Origin: Phycisphaerae bacterium
GTDB taxonomy: Bacteria > Planctomycetota > Phycisphaerae > UBA1845
DNA: 39,699 bases
Assembly: GCA_029260165.1 (NCBI GenBank)
Contig: JAJDDT010000101.1
Span: forward strand, 1-39,699
Reading direction: 5' to 3'
A program made the position numbers and the translations under genes. Below are positions 18,451-26,946 of the stretch, piece by piece. Below the pieces are notes generated by a model. The model was not told the origin of the DNA. It saw nothing but the letters and a program-made list of their open reading frames with translations, and ran no database searches. Each line of letters starts with the position of its first letter. Position 1 is the first letter of the stretch.

Positions 18451-19739
18451 TGAGCACGCTTCCTTCTGATCCGCTCGACTCGCGGAATCCGGCTGACTCG
18501 CCTTTCGATCCGGCTCAGCAGTCCCTGGCTGACGCGCTCAGGACGAGTTTTCGGATTCTCAAGTTTGCGATCCTGGTCATTGTCGTGCTGTTTTTTGGTT
18601 CAGGCCTGTTTGTGGTGGAGCAGAATGAGCAGGCGATCGTGCTGCGACTGGGCAGGCCTGACAACACCGGGGTTCGCAATCCGGGGTTTCAATGGGCGTT
18701 TCCCGAGCCGATTGATGAACACCTTAAACTGCCCGTTCGGCAGACCAATTCGCTAAGCGTCAACAGCAATTGGCTCTATCTGAGCGAAAAGGAAAAAGCC
18801 GGCCCGATTTCCAGCGTGATGCGTCGCAGCGGTCTTCATCCGATGCGGGACGGAGCGTTGTTGACGGCTGATCGCGGGTTGGTGCATATCCGCTGGCATG
18901 TCACCTATCGCATTGAGGACATGCTCAGGTATGTTGAACTTATCGCGGATGACAACAAGGCGAAGGCTGATGAGATCATCACGCATTTGCTCGAGAACGC
19001 GGCTGTTCATGTTGTGTCGGGGTACACAACCGAAGGCGCGACGCGCAAACACCTGACCGAAATCGGCGACAACGTGAAGCGTCGTGTGAATGAGAAGCTG
19101 GCTGACCTGGGAACCGGTATCGTTCTGGAGACGGTCGAGATTCCGGAATCGACGCCGCCGGTTCAAACATTAAGCTCGTTTCGAAACGTAACGAGGGCGG
19201 AGAACCGGAAGGAATCGACGATTCGCACAGCCCAGCAGACGGCTAAGGACCTGCTCAATCAGACGGCTGGCGCGGTACACGAAAAACTGGTGCGTGTGCT
19301 TGATGAGTTGGATCAGGCTGAGGATCGCGGCGATGACGAGACCGCAGGTGAGCTTACCGCGCGAGTCAATCGAATTGTTGAGAAAGAGGCGTCGGGTATC
19401 GCCGGAACACTGGTTCGTCAGGCGCAGGGTTATCTCACATCGGTGGTGCAGCGGATGCGATCGGATCAGGAGCAGTATGAGGCGTTGCTGTCGGAGTATC
19501 GCGAACAGCCTGACCTGCTCAAGGAAAGGCTTTGGCAAGACGCAAAGGCCAAATTGTTTGCACAACAGGGCGTCAGAAAAATCTACATTCCCAATGGAAC
19601 CGTGCTGCGTTTAAATGTCGGCCCGGACCCGAAGTTTGAAAAACAGCGCGAGCAGCAAGCCTATCAGCAGGAAAACGAGGAATTCGACATCAGCAAGCTT
19701 CGAACCGTCATTCCTGGTGGACCGTTGGCCAGGAACTAA
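18450..19739 (+). CDS. SPFH/Band-7 protein, HflK-like (second copy)
   Basis: A 429-residue protein from ATG 18450 (a GTG directly before it is also in frame). The N-terminal 30 residues are hydrophilic, as in HflK, followed by one helix (I-L-K-F-A-I-L-V-I-V-V-L-F-F-G-S-G-L-F-V-V). The SPFH domain shows V-E-Q-N-E-Q-A-I-V-L-R-L-G-R-P, P-G-F-Q-W-A-F-P-E-P-I-D, and L-L-T-A-D-R-G-L-V-H-I-R-W-H-V-T-Y-R-I, then a long charged coiled-coil region and L-N-V-G-P-D-P-K near the end. Together with the two preceding genes it gives three consecutive SPFH proteins, where most bacteria have one HflK-HflC pair. The ABC ATPase gene starts 13 bases after its stop. Confidence 0.88.
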   Translation: MSTLPSDPLDSRNPADSPFDPAQQSLADALRTSFRILKFAILVIVVLFFGSGLFVVEQNEQAIVLRLGRPDNTGVRNPGFQWAFPEPIDEHLKLPVRQTNSLSVNSNWLYLSEKEKAGPISSVMRRSGLHPMRDGALLTADRGLVHIRWHVTYRIEDMLRYVELIADDNKAKADEIITHLLENAAVHVVSGYTTEGATRKHLTEIGDNVKRRVNEKLADLGTGIVLETVEIPESTPPVQTLSSFRNVTRAENRKESTIRTAQQTAKDLLNQTAGAVHEKLVRVLDELDQAEDRGDDETAGELTARVNRIVEKEASGIAGTLVRQAQGYLTSVVQRMRSDQEQYEALLSEYREQPDLLKERLWQDAKAKLFAQQGVRKIYIPNGTVLRLNVGPDPKFEKQREQQAYQQENEEFDISKLRTVIPGGPLARN

Positions 19740-19752
19740 CCGAGGGGTCGTG

Positions 19753-20955
19753 ATGAAGGAACAGCAGATACCGGTCGTGCAAACGGCTGGTCTGACGAAA
19801 ATCTTCAAAGACTTCTGGCGTCGCGATCGCGTGGCTGCCGTGAACGACCTCAACCTGGAGGTGCGTCCCGGTCAGGTCTTCGGACTCCTCGGACCGAACG
19901 GTTCTGGCAAGAGCACGACGATCAAAATGCTGCTGGGCCTGCTCTATCCGACGCGCGGGCGTATCGCCATCTTCGGACGACCGCCGACAGATGTGGCCGT
20001 CAAGGAGCGAATCGGATTCCTCCCCGAAGAGTCGTACCTTTATCGATTTCTTAACGCTCGTGAGACGCTCGATCTGTATGGTCGGCTTTTCAGACTCCCG
20101 GCCCAACTCCGCGAAGACCGCATTGAAAAGCTTCTCGATATGGTCGGCCTTGGAACCGAAGGAAAGCGTCGGGTCGGCGAATATTCAAAAGGGATGGCCC
20201 GGCGTATCGGTCTCGCACAGGCGTTGATCAACGACCCGGAATTTCTCATTCTCGACGAACCGACGGCCGGCATGGACCCGATCGGTATGCGTCAAATCAA
20301 GAACGTCATCCGTGAGCTGGCAGACAGGGGCAAGACGATACTTCTTTCGAGTCACCTGCTGGCTGACGTGGAAGACGTGTGCGACCGGGTCTGCATTCTT
20401 TATGGAGGCCGGGAACGTTCCAGCGGCACGATCGACGAATTGCTCCAACAGGACGATCGCACACAGATCACGACGGAGAAACTCTCCGAATCCACCATCG
20501 AGCGTGTTCGACTTTTTCTTGAGACCAAAGAGAAAAAGAAGGTCATTGACATCGCACCACCGACCGACCGCCTGGAGGCCGTCTTCATGCGCACGGTCGA
20601 ACAGGCACAGGCTGCCAACATTGCGACGGCGGGTGCGACCACCGGGGGCGACCTGCCGGACTTCATCGGAACATCCGAACCAGCCGACGTCATCGGCGCG
20701 TTGGTTTCAGCCGCAGACCACGAGATTCACACGCACCCGACCGAACCTGTCGCAGCCAATACGATAGACCAGAAGGACGACGCATCGCGTCGCAAGCTGT
20801 TGGCCGGCCTGACGGACCAACCGACGCCCGGGACGATCGACACGGCTCCAAAACCGAAACCGGAAGTGCGGGACAAACCACGGTCCGCGCCGGTGGCGGA
20901 CCGATCTGTGATTGATTCGCTGCTCAAGCAAGACGAGGGCAACGACGTTGAGTAG
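19753..20955 (+). CDS. ABC transporter ATP-binding protein with C-terminal extension
   Basis: A 400-residue protein starting at ATG 19753, preceded by GAGGGG. The ATPase domain has Walker A G-P-N-G-S-G-K-S (about 47-54), a signature loop reading Y-S-K-G-M instead of L-S-G-G-Q, Walker B L-I-L-D-E-P-T-A-G-M-D-P, and the switch His in L-L-S-S-H-L-L-A-D-V-E-D. These are features of the CcmA/NosF-like ATPases that drive ABC-2 permeases. After about residue 235 comes a 165-residue hydrophilic extension without recognised motifs, ending in a Pro/Lys-rich linker and a short helix. It could be a contact site for the SPFH proteins or the permeases (inference). It overlaps the next gene's TTG start by 8 bases. 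Confidence 0.92.
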   Translation: MKEQQIPVVQTAGLTKIFKDFWRRDRVAAVNDLNLEVRPGQVFGLLGPNGSGKSTTIKMLLGLLYPTRGRIAIFGRPPTDVAVKERIGFLPEESYLYRFLNARETLDLYGRLFRLPAQLREDRIEKLLDMVGLGTEGKRRVGEYSKGMARRIGLAQALINDPEFLILDEPTAGMDPIGMRQIKNVIRELADRGKTILLSSHLLADVEDVCDRVCILYGGRERSSGTIDELLQQDDRTQITTEKLSESTIERVRLFLETKEKKKVIDIAPPTDRLEAVFMRTVEQAQAANIATAGATTGGDLPDFIGTSEPADVIGALVSAADHEIHTHPTEPVAANTIDQKDDASRRKLLAGLTDQPTPGTIDTAPKPKPEVRDKPRSAPVADRSVIDSLLKQDEGNDVE

Positions 20956-22330
20956 ACTCTGGGCCATCGCGAGGCAAACGGTGGCGGAGGGAATCAGGAT
21001 GAAAATCGCCCTGATTTCCATCCTCTTTCTTTTTGTTCTGGTTGTCGGACTGCCTTACTCACTACGTCAAGAGGATTCGGTCAGCTCAGCCGTTCAGACC
21101 TATCTCTCGTTGTCACTGCGTCTGATTGGTTTTCTACTCGCGTTGCTGACGGTCTTTCTTTCCCGATCCGTTTCAGACGAAATTGCCAACAAACAGATTC
21201 TCATGTTGATGGCCAAACCATTACCTCGGTGGCAGTTTGTCGTTGGCAAGTTCCTAGGGATCGTCCTGATCAATACTTCGCTGCTGTGCGTGTCCGGAAT
21301 CGGTCTCTACACCGGCGCGAAACTCCTCGCGAGAATGACCCCGCGAGACGAGTTTGATGCCTTCCGAATCAAGGAGGAGGTTCTCACCGCCCGCCACGCC
21401 ATCGAGGTATCAACGCCCGATTTCACCGCCACCGCAAACGACTTTTTTCAACGACGCCTGGACAGCGGTGGTTACTCGAACGTGATCGACCTCATTGAGG
21501 TTAACGAGAAGCAGCGCATTGCCAAGGAGATCGCGACGCAATGGCGCACGATTCTTCCCATGCAGATCCGTACCCTTGAGTTCGACAACGTGCGATGCGA
21601 GCGAAGCCCGGATCAGACCATTCAGATGAAATACAAGCCAACGGTGTGGCGATATCCGCCTGATGAGATTCTTCGATGTTTGTGGGTCGTCGGAAACCCG
21701 GACAAGGGCACGCCGGTTTATTACATCGAACGACGCGACATCATCGGAAGATTCCATACGTTTTCCGTCCCCGCCGACGCGGTCGCACCGGACCACACGC
21801 TGACCGCTCAGTTCGTCAATCAGAATCCCTACAAAGGCGAGCCGCAATACCGCAACACCGTTTCGTTTCTTCCGGACGAACCGACGCAGGCGCTGTTCAC
21901 CGTCGGCACGTTTGGCGGGAATCTGTTTCGCCTGCTGATGCTTGTCGCCTGCCGACTCGTCGTGTTGACTGCGTTCGCCGTTTTCATGACCTGCCTCTTC
22001 TCGTTTCCGGTGGCGTGTCTGATATCATTCACGTTTCTCGCGACGGCAACGATGGCAGGCTATCTGGAAGACTCCGTCCTCTACTTCGATCAGGAGGGAG
22101 CCGACGGAATCTTCCGAATGGTCGTGGGTAATGTCTATCGCGTCGCATTCCTGATCATTCCGCGTTTCTCCAGGTACGATGGAACGGATCTGTTTGTGGA
22201 TGGCCGAAACGTGACGCTTCGGTGGGTATTGCAGGGAATCGGCGTTCTTGTGGTGATCTATTCGTCGTTCATCATGACCGCAGCCTGCGTTATGTTCCAA
22301 AGACGCGAGGTGTCAGAAACGTCGGTTTAG
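20948..22330 (+). CDS. ABC-2 type permease with large soluble loop
   Basis: About 460 residues from TTG 20948, preceded by GAGGG at a normal distance and overlapping the ATPase stop; no nearby ATG precedes the first helix. The N-terminus (S-R-L-W-A-I-A-R-Q-T-V-A-E-G-I-R) and the D-E-I-A-N-K-Q-I-L-M-L-M-A-K-P-L-P-R-W-Q-F motif mark it as an ABC-2 permease, paralogous to 14163-15131. Between the second or third helix and the last group of helices there is a soluble domain of about 200 residues (about 130-320), probably extracytoplasmic, with beta-type segments. The C-terminal portion has at least three more helices. It probably forms the translocation path with the divergent paralogue. Substrate not deducible. 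Confidence 0.87.
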   Translation: MSRLWAIARQTVAEGIRMKIALISILFLFVLVVGLPYSLRQEDSVSSAVQTYLSLSLRLIGFLLALLTVFLSRSVSDEIANKQILMLMAKPLPRWQFVVGKFLGIVLINTSLLCVSGIGLYTGAKLLARMTPRDEFDAFRIKEEVLTARHAIEVSTPDFTATANDFFQRRLDSGGYSNVIDLIEVNEKQRIAKEIATQWRTILPMQIRTLEFDNVRCERSPDQTIQMKYKPTVWRYPPDEILRCLWVVGNPDKGTPVYYIERRDIIGRFHTFSVPADAVAPDHTLTAQFVNQNPYKGEPQYRNTVSFLPDEPTQALFTVGTFGGNLFRLLMLVACRLVVLTAFAVFMTCLFSFPVACLISFTFLATATMAGYLEDSVLYFDQEGADGIFRMVVGNVYRVAFLIIPRFSRYDGTDLFVDGRNVTLRWVLQGIGVLVVIYSSFIMTAACVMFQRREVSETSV

Positions 22331-22350
22331 CGACGCATGGGCCTGTCATC

Positions 22351-24342
22351 ATGACGCAATTGATCGATACACATCTCCCCGAATATCTCGCCAAGCGCGA
22401 ACAAGCCAGGAAGGGTGAGCGCACGATTCAAATCGTCTGCTTCCTGCTTGCCATTTCCTGTATTGGCATCGCCACTCTGTTCGTCGCACCGATCGATCGA
22501 CTTCGCACCGAACACCAACTAACACTCGATCAGGAATCGACCCGGGGTCTCCCGCCGGACATCGCACTGCTCACAAAGACCGGCACGTTTCGCGCGCTCG
22601 CCATCGATCTCATCTTCATGCGCATGGAACGACTCAAGGACGACGACAAATTCTATGAGATCAATCGGCTGTCAACCCTCTTGTGTCGGATGGCACCGCG
22701 ATTCCCCTCGGTCTGGAAATACGCCTCGTGGAATCTCGCATACAACATCAGCGTCGCCAACTACACACCCGAGGGCCGATGGTATTGGGTCAACAAGGGC
22801 ATCCGACTCCTTCGCAACGAGGGACTGAAATACAACGAGGAATCGATCGGGCTTTATCTCGAACTTGGCTACATTTTCTGGCACAAGGTCGGCGACTTTC
22901 TCGATGACCATCACTGGCATTACAAAAAAGAGCTGGCCATCGAGATCGAACGCATTCTCGGCGCACCGGTCGCGTCCATCGACCCCAATGACGTAGTCGA
23001 AGCGTTTCGCCCGATCGCGGAAGCCCCTCCATCGCTTGACGAATTGCTCGAAAATGATCCCGACGTCGCGATTTTCGTTAGCCAATTGGCGGAGACAGAC
23101 CTCGAACCGGATATCGACCTGCTCGAATTCGTCGCGCGCTATTTGAGAACGACCATGCAGGTCCGGGATGTACTGGCGGGGATTGAACCCAACATCATCC
23201 TGACCCAACACCAGGCACGCGTGCAACTGCTCACCGATCCGGAACTCGTCGAGGTTCGCGATCGCCTGATCGCCTGCCTCAGAAGCCGGCACCTGCGCGA
23301 CGACCTCAACATGGACCCCGCGTGGATGTTGCAACTGATGGAAGACTACGGGCCCATCGACTGGCGCAATGCGTACATGCACGCTCTGTACTGGGCAACA
23401 CGCGGCAACATGGTCACCCGAGGCCAACTCGTCCTCGATGAAAACGATTCGATGAACGTCTGCAGGTACATCCTTTTCGGATTGGCGTTGACGGTCAAGC
23501 GCGGCAGGATGATCCTCGAGCCGGATTTTGACGACCCAGCCAACTCCTACCTCGAGCTGTTGCCCGACGCGAGGTTCATCCCCTACATGCACCAGGCCTA
23601 CCTCGATCTTGGCTACGAGCAATTCAAGGATGACCCGCGATTCATTCATGGAACCGCAGGGCCAAACTACCGAAACGGACATCACACGTTCCTCGGAGAC
23701 GCCATCCGCCAACTGTATGTTGAAGGTGGAGACGCCAATCTCGCACTTGCCAGGGAATACTACGCCTACCTGCAGAAATTCAACCGCAATGACAACGGCT
23801 CGCCACGCATGGACTACTTCGTGCCGCTGAAGGAATTCGTTCTGCGCGACTTCAAGGAAAACCTCGGCAGCTTCAAAACCACCAACATGCAAATTGGCGC
23901 GTGGCTCACGCGATCATTGAAGTGGTTGAGCCTCGACGAAGAGCAACAGTCCGTCGGTGCGTACAACTGGGCCAGGGAATTCTGGATCTACTACACGAAG
24001 CATCTAACCACCGACGTCGGAGGGCTTGGACGCCAGAACCTGCCACCCTTGAAAGAAATGTACGCCAACGCCGTCATCGAATTCATGAAAGCGCCCACCG
24101 GCGGCGTGCACATCATGCACAAGGTTCGGTTGTGGAAACGCCTAGGGTATCGCTATCCGGAATTGCAACGCCTCGCCTATGACCGACTGGCTGAATACTT
24201 CCTGTCGATCAGTGCGTCAAACGATCCCCCGCTCAACGCCGACCTCGCATTTCCACCACCTGCAGGCATGGACGAATATCGCAAGGACAAGGCGTCACCC
24301 AAAAAAGCGATCGACAACCTCGGCTTCGGTGAAAAAGGCTGA
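22351..24342 (+). CDS. Unknown membrane-anchored helical-repeat protein, last gene of the SPFH/ABC operon
   Basis: A 663-residue protein starting at ATG 22351, 20 bases after the permease stop. A single N-terminal helix (I-V-C-F-L-L-A-I-S-C-I-G-I-A-T-L-F-V) after 28 charged residues suggests an anchor with the rest outside the cytoplasm. The remainder is alpha-helical and aromatic-rich with degenerate TPR-like spacing, e.g. F-P-S-V-W-K-Y-A-S-W-N-L-A-Y-N and Y-N-E-E-S-I-G-L-Y-L-E-L-G-Y-I-F-W-H-K. I recall similar uncharacterised proteins in other planctomycetes but cannot name a family. No catalytic motif is visible. Its position suggests an extracytoplasmic scaffold or substrate-handling subunit of the ABC complex. 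Function not assigned. Confidence 0.8.
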   Translation: MTQLIDTHLPEYLAKREQARKGERTIQIVCFLLAISCIGIATLFVAPIDRLRTEHQLTLDQESTRGLPPDIALLTKTGTFRALAIDLIFMRMERLKDDDKFYEINRLSTLLCRMAPRFPSVWKYASWNLAYNISVANYTPEGRWYWVNKGIRLLRNEGLKYNEESIGLYLELGYIFWHKVGDFLDDHHWHYKKELAIEIERILGAPVASIDPNDVVEAFRPIAEAPPSLDELLENDPDVAIFVSQLAETDLEPDIDLLEFVARYLRTTMQVRDVLAGIEPNIILTQHQARVQLLTDPELVEVRDRLIACLRSRHLRDDLNMDPAWMLQLMEDYGPIDWRNAYMHALYWATRGNMVTRGQLVLDENDSMNVCRYILFGLALTVKRGRMILEPDFDDPANSYLELLPDARFIPYMHQAYLDLGYEQFKDDPRFIHGTAGPNYRNGHHTFLGDAIRQLYVEGGDANLALAREYYAYLQKFNRNDNGSPRMDYFVPLKEFVLRDFKENLGSFKTTNMQIGAWLTRSLKWLSLDEEQQSVGAYNWAREFWIYYTKHLTTDVGGLGRQNLPPLKEMYANAVIEFMKAPTGGVHIMHKVRLWKRLGYRYPELQRLAYDRLAEYFLSISASNDPPLNADLAFPPPAGMDEYRKDKASPKKAIDNLGFGEKG

Positions 24343-24370
24343 CGCAGGAAGGGCATCCCTGCATATGTTG

Positions 24371-24904
24371 TCAGGAGCTTGAGGATCTCCTGGACTCGTG
24401 GACCAGCGAAATCGTGCGGTCATAGACGTAGTTGACGAGCGTCTCTGCCGTCAGACCGCGAAGTCGCAACATCGGCCCCGCCGTCACGGTACCAGCCACA
24501 CCCGATACATAGGTCGATTCCTGGAACGCGATTCCATCGGAGGTCACCATACCCTCGAGTTTGCAGCGATGATTGCTGAACCCCACGTCGATGATCACCG
24601 CGCGACCCTGCCCCTCAAGGAAACCTTCGCAATCGATCGAAACAGTGATCCCCTTTTCCTGATACCGAAGCGCAAAGTCCTCAACGGCGGGCACCAACTC
24701 GTCCTGCATGCGCTGTCGGAGCGTTTCGATCGGCGACGGCTCGGCCGCCTTTGCGGACGTCGCGCCGGATGACGCATCCTCACTGGGGGTTTCAAGCAGC
24801 GCGTCGAGCGTCTTTTCGAGTCCACCGGTCGCCCTGGTTTGATCCTGTCGTCTCGGCCCCTTCTGGTGCAACGATCGCAAGCTTCGTGGTCTGGTCACGC
24901 CCAT
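24371..24904 (-). CDS. Small hypothetical protein
   Basis: About 177 residues with no recognised domain. Starts ATG 24904 or GTG 24898 are possible; AGGAG at 24911-24907 is eight bases from the GTG but only two from the ATG, so the GTG may be used. The first 65 residues are basic and then low-complexity. A helix (T-L-R-Q-R-M-Q-D-E-L-V-P-A-V-E-D-F) precedes an alternating beta-strand domain (G-I-T-V-S-I-D-C-E-G-F-L; A-V-I-I-D-V-G-F; M-V-T-S-D-G-I-A-F). No signal peptide or membrane helix, so probably cytoplasmic. It ends in a serine run. It converges with the preceding operon (28 bases between stops) and diverges from the histidine kinase. Confidence 0.65.
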   Translation of the reverse strand: MGVTRPRSLRSLHQKGPRRQDQTRATGGLEKTLDALLETPSEDASSGATSAKAAEPSPIETLRQRMQDELVPAVEDFALRYQEKGITVSIDCEGFLEGQGRAVIIDVGFSNHRCKLEGMVTSDGIAFQESTYVSGVAGTVTAGPMLRLRGLTAETLVNYVYDRTISLVHESRRSSSS

Positions 24905-25057
24905 CACTCCTGTTCACGCATCCACACGAAAAGTCCGGTAAGACGCTCGCGCGCCAAAAGGACACCTCTCAGTCCTATCCATTCGGTCAACGCCCGTGAC
25001 GGCTTGACAATCCCAGGGTGGATCATCCCGCGCGCACCGGCGATTCGCGGGTTTTGA

Positions 25058-25086
25058 TTGACATGCTATCTGTGGATTTTTAGACT
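25058..25086 (+). promoter_or_regulatory. Sigma-70-like promoter before the FHA-GAF histidine kinase
   Basis: A perfect TTGACA (25058-25063) is followed after exactly 17 bases by TAGACT (25081-25086). It is the best promoter-like pair I noticed in the window. Transcription would begin near 25093, leaving a leader of about 90 bases before ATG 25183. Confidence 0.6.
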
Positions 25087-25182
25087 GGGGGTGGGTCCGG
25101 CATCTGGTCGGCCTGTCCCGCCACGAACGCATACGCCGTGGTACTCTGCGTGCAGAACAGCCGTACACTGTTCTATCGGACG

Positions 25183-26913
25183 ATGGCGCGTTACACGTCT
25201 TCTACGAGGGGTCCGTTACCGGTGCTGACGTTACACATCCTGCAAGGTCCGGATAAGGGGAAACGATTCGACATCGATCGCGATTCGATCATTCTCGGCA
25301 GGCGATCCGTCGAGTTGCCCCTCACCGACCACGCCATCTCACGCAGGCATGCGGAACTTCGCGTCCACGAAGGCCACTGGGTCATCGAGGATTTTCACAG
25401 CTCCAACGGAACCTACGTCAACGGCCATCGCATCAACGAACCAACCACACTCAAGCACGCCGACCGCATACGCATCGGCGGAACCTTGCTATCGCTCAGC
25501 CTCAACGCCGATTCACAAACAGAAAGCCCCATCCCTCAAACAGACTGGAACCACGACCTCGTCGAGCTGCAAAACGACAGCAAGGACTTCGATGCCTCCA
25601 TTCTCGCCAGCGCAACAGCGGGCGACGAAAGCATCATCCTCGCATCACCCGAAACCTCCGACGCCGTCCACGCGTGGAACGTCATGTACCAGTTGGCGGA
25701 AACGATCGGAACATTTTCAACAATCGAGGATTTTCTCGAACGAATGACCGACATCATCTTCGCCCATCTCCCCGCCGACCGTGTCTTCGTCCTCATGCGC
25801 GATCCCGAACGAGGCGACATGGAGCCTGCCGTCATCCGACATCGACGAAAACGATCCGAAGACTCGGAAAAGGTCTACACCTCCCGCCGAATCATCAACC
25901 ATGTCCTGCAAACGCGCCAGGGCGTTCTCTGTGCCAACGCGCAATCTGAAAAAAGATTCGGAGCAGACAGCAAAGACGCGAGCATTGTCCAGCTAGGCCT
26001 GCGCAGCGTTATCTGCGTCCCGATTCTGACGCACTACGACGTCGCCGGCGTCATCCAGCTCGACTGCCCCATGAGCGTCCACACCTACTCCCAGCAGCAA
26101 CTCCTCGTCGCCACCGCCATTGGCAAACTGTCCGGAATGGTGATCGAAAACGCGAGACTCATCGAAGCGCGCATGAAGCAGGAGAGGCTCGCCGCCGTCG
26201 GCGAAACCGTCGCCCACCTGTCGCACAACATTCGCAACATCCTCCAGGGCATGAGAAGCGGCGCGGACGTCATCGAAATGGGCATCAAACGCGATAACCT
26301 CGACCGCATCAAATCCGGGTGGTCCATCGTCCGACGCAATCTCGAACGAACCATCAGACTAGCCACCAACATGCTCACATTCAGCAAACAGCGCGAACCC
26401 GACATCGAACTGGCCCAACTCAACGATGCCGTCGAAGACGCCGTCGCACTCTGCGTCACGCCTGCCGCTTCAAAAAACGTTGTCGTGGAAACCGATCTCG
26501 ACGATCTTCCGCTCATCCCGCTCGACACCGACGGAATCCATCAGGTCATCACCAACATCGTGCTCAACGCCGTGGACGCCGTGCCGGAGAACACCGGACG
26601 CGTACTCGTGCGCACCATCCACGACACCGAACACAACGAAGTTCGACTCGCCATCAGCGACAACGGACCGGGCATCGACGAAGACCATCGACAAAACATC
26701 TTTGATGCGTTCCATTCCACCAAAGGCCACGGTGGAACCGGACTGGGATTGGCTGCCTGCAAGAAAATCGTCGACGAACTTCAAGGCGCGATCGAGGTCC
26801 ACTCCACTACCGACGGTACCACTTTCGTCGTCGTCCTCGACGCCCCCCCCGACGGATCCACAAAACCACCGACCACCGACGCAACGACCGACGCGCTCAA
26901 CCCGTCCGCCTAA
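25183..26913 (+). CDS. Cytoplasmic FHA-GAF sensor histidine kinase
   Basis: About 576 residues from ATG 25183; GTG 25138 and GTG 25222 (with GAGGGG upstream) are alternatives. Domains in order: FHA phosphothreonine-binding domain (about 15-105; G-R-R-S, S-R-R-H-A-E, S-S-N-G-T-Y-V-N-G); GAF domain (about 170-325); dimerisation helix with H-L-S-H-N-I-R-N, likely phospho-acceptor His348; and HATPase with N-box N-I-V-L-N-A-V-D-A-V, G1 D-N-G-P-G-I and G2 G-G-T-G-L-G-L-A. No membrane helix, so it senses an internal cue. The FHA domain would link it to a Ser/Thr kinase output. No response regulator is adjacent, so it is an orphan. The family role is established; the signal and partner are unknown. 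Confidence 0.9.
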   Translation: MARYTSSTRGPLPVLTLHILQGPDKGKRFDIDRDSIILGRRSVELPLTDHAISRRHAELRVHEGHWVIEDFHSSNGTYVNGHRINEPTTLKHADRIRIGGTLLSLSLNADSQTESPIPQTDWNHDLVELQNDSKDFDASILASATAGDESIILASPETSDAVHAWNVMYQLAETIGTFSTIEDFLERMTDIIFAHLPADRVFVLMRDPERGDMEPAVIRHRRKRSEDSEKVYTSRRIINHVLQTRQGVLCANAQSEKRFGADSKDASIVQLGLRSVICVPILTHYDVAGVIQLDCPMSVHTYSQQQLLVATAIGKLSGMVIENARLIEARMKQERLAAVGETVAHLSHNIRNILQGMRSGADVIEMGIKRDNLDRIKSGWSIVRRNLERTIRLATNMLTFSKQREPDIELAQLNDAVEDAVALCVTPAASKNVVVETDLDDLPLIPLDTDGIHQVITNIVLNAVDAVPENTGRVLVRTIHDTEHNEVRLAISDNGPGIDEDHRQNIFDAFHSTKGHGGTGLGLAACKKIVDELQGAIEVHSTTDGTTFVVVLDAPPDGSTKPPTTDATTDALNPSA

Positions 26914-26946
26914 AACGTTTCCACCCGACCCTGCTTGATCAGCCCC

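Noticed and set aside
22672-23892. Minus-strand open frame of about 400 codons opposite the unknown operon protein
   Set aside because: The plus-strand frame continues the operon with a 20-base gap, a membrane anchor and natural composition; the minus frame starts and ends without context.
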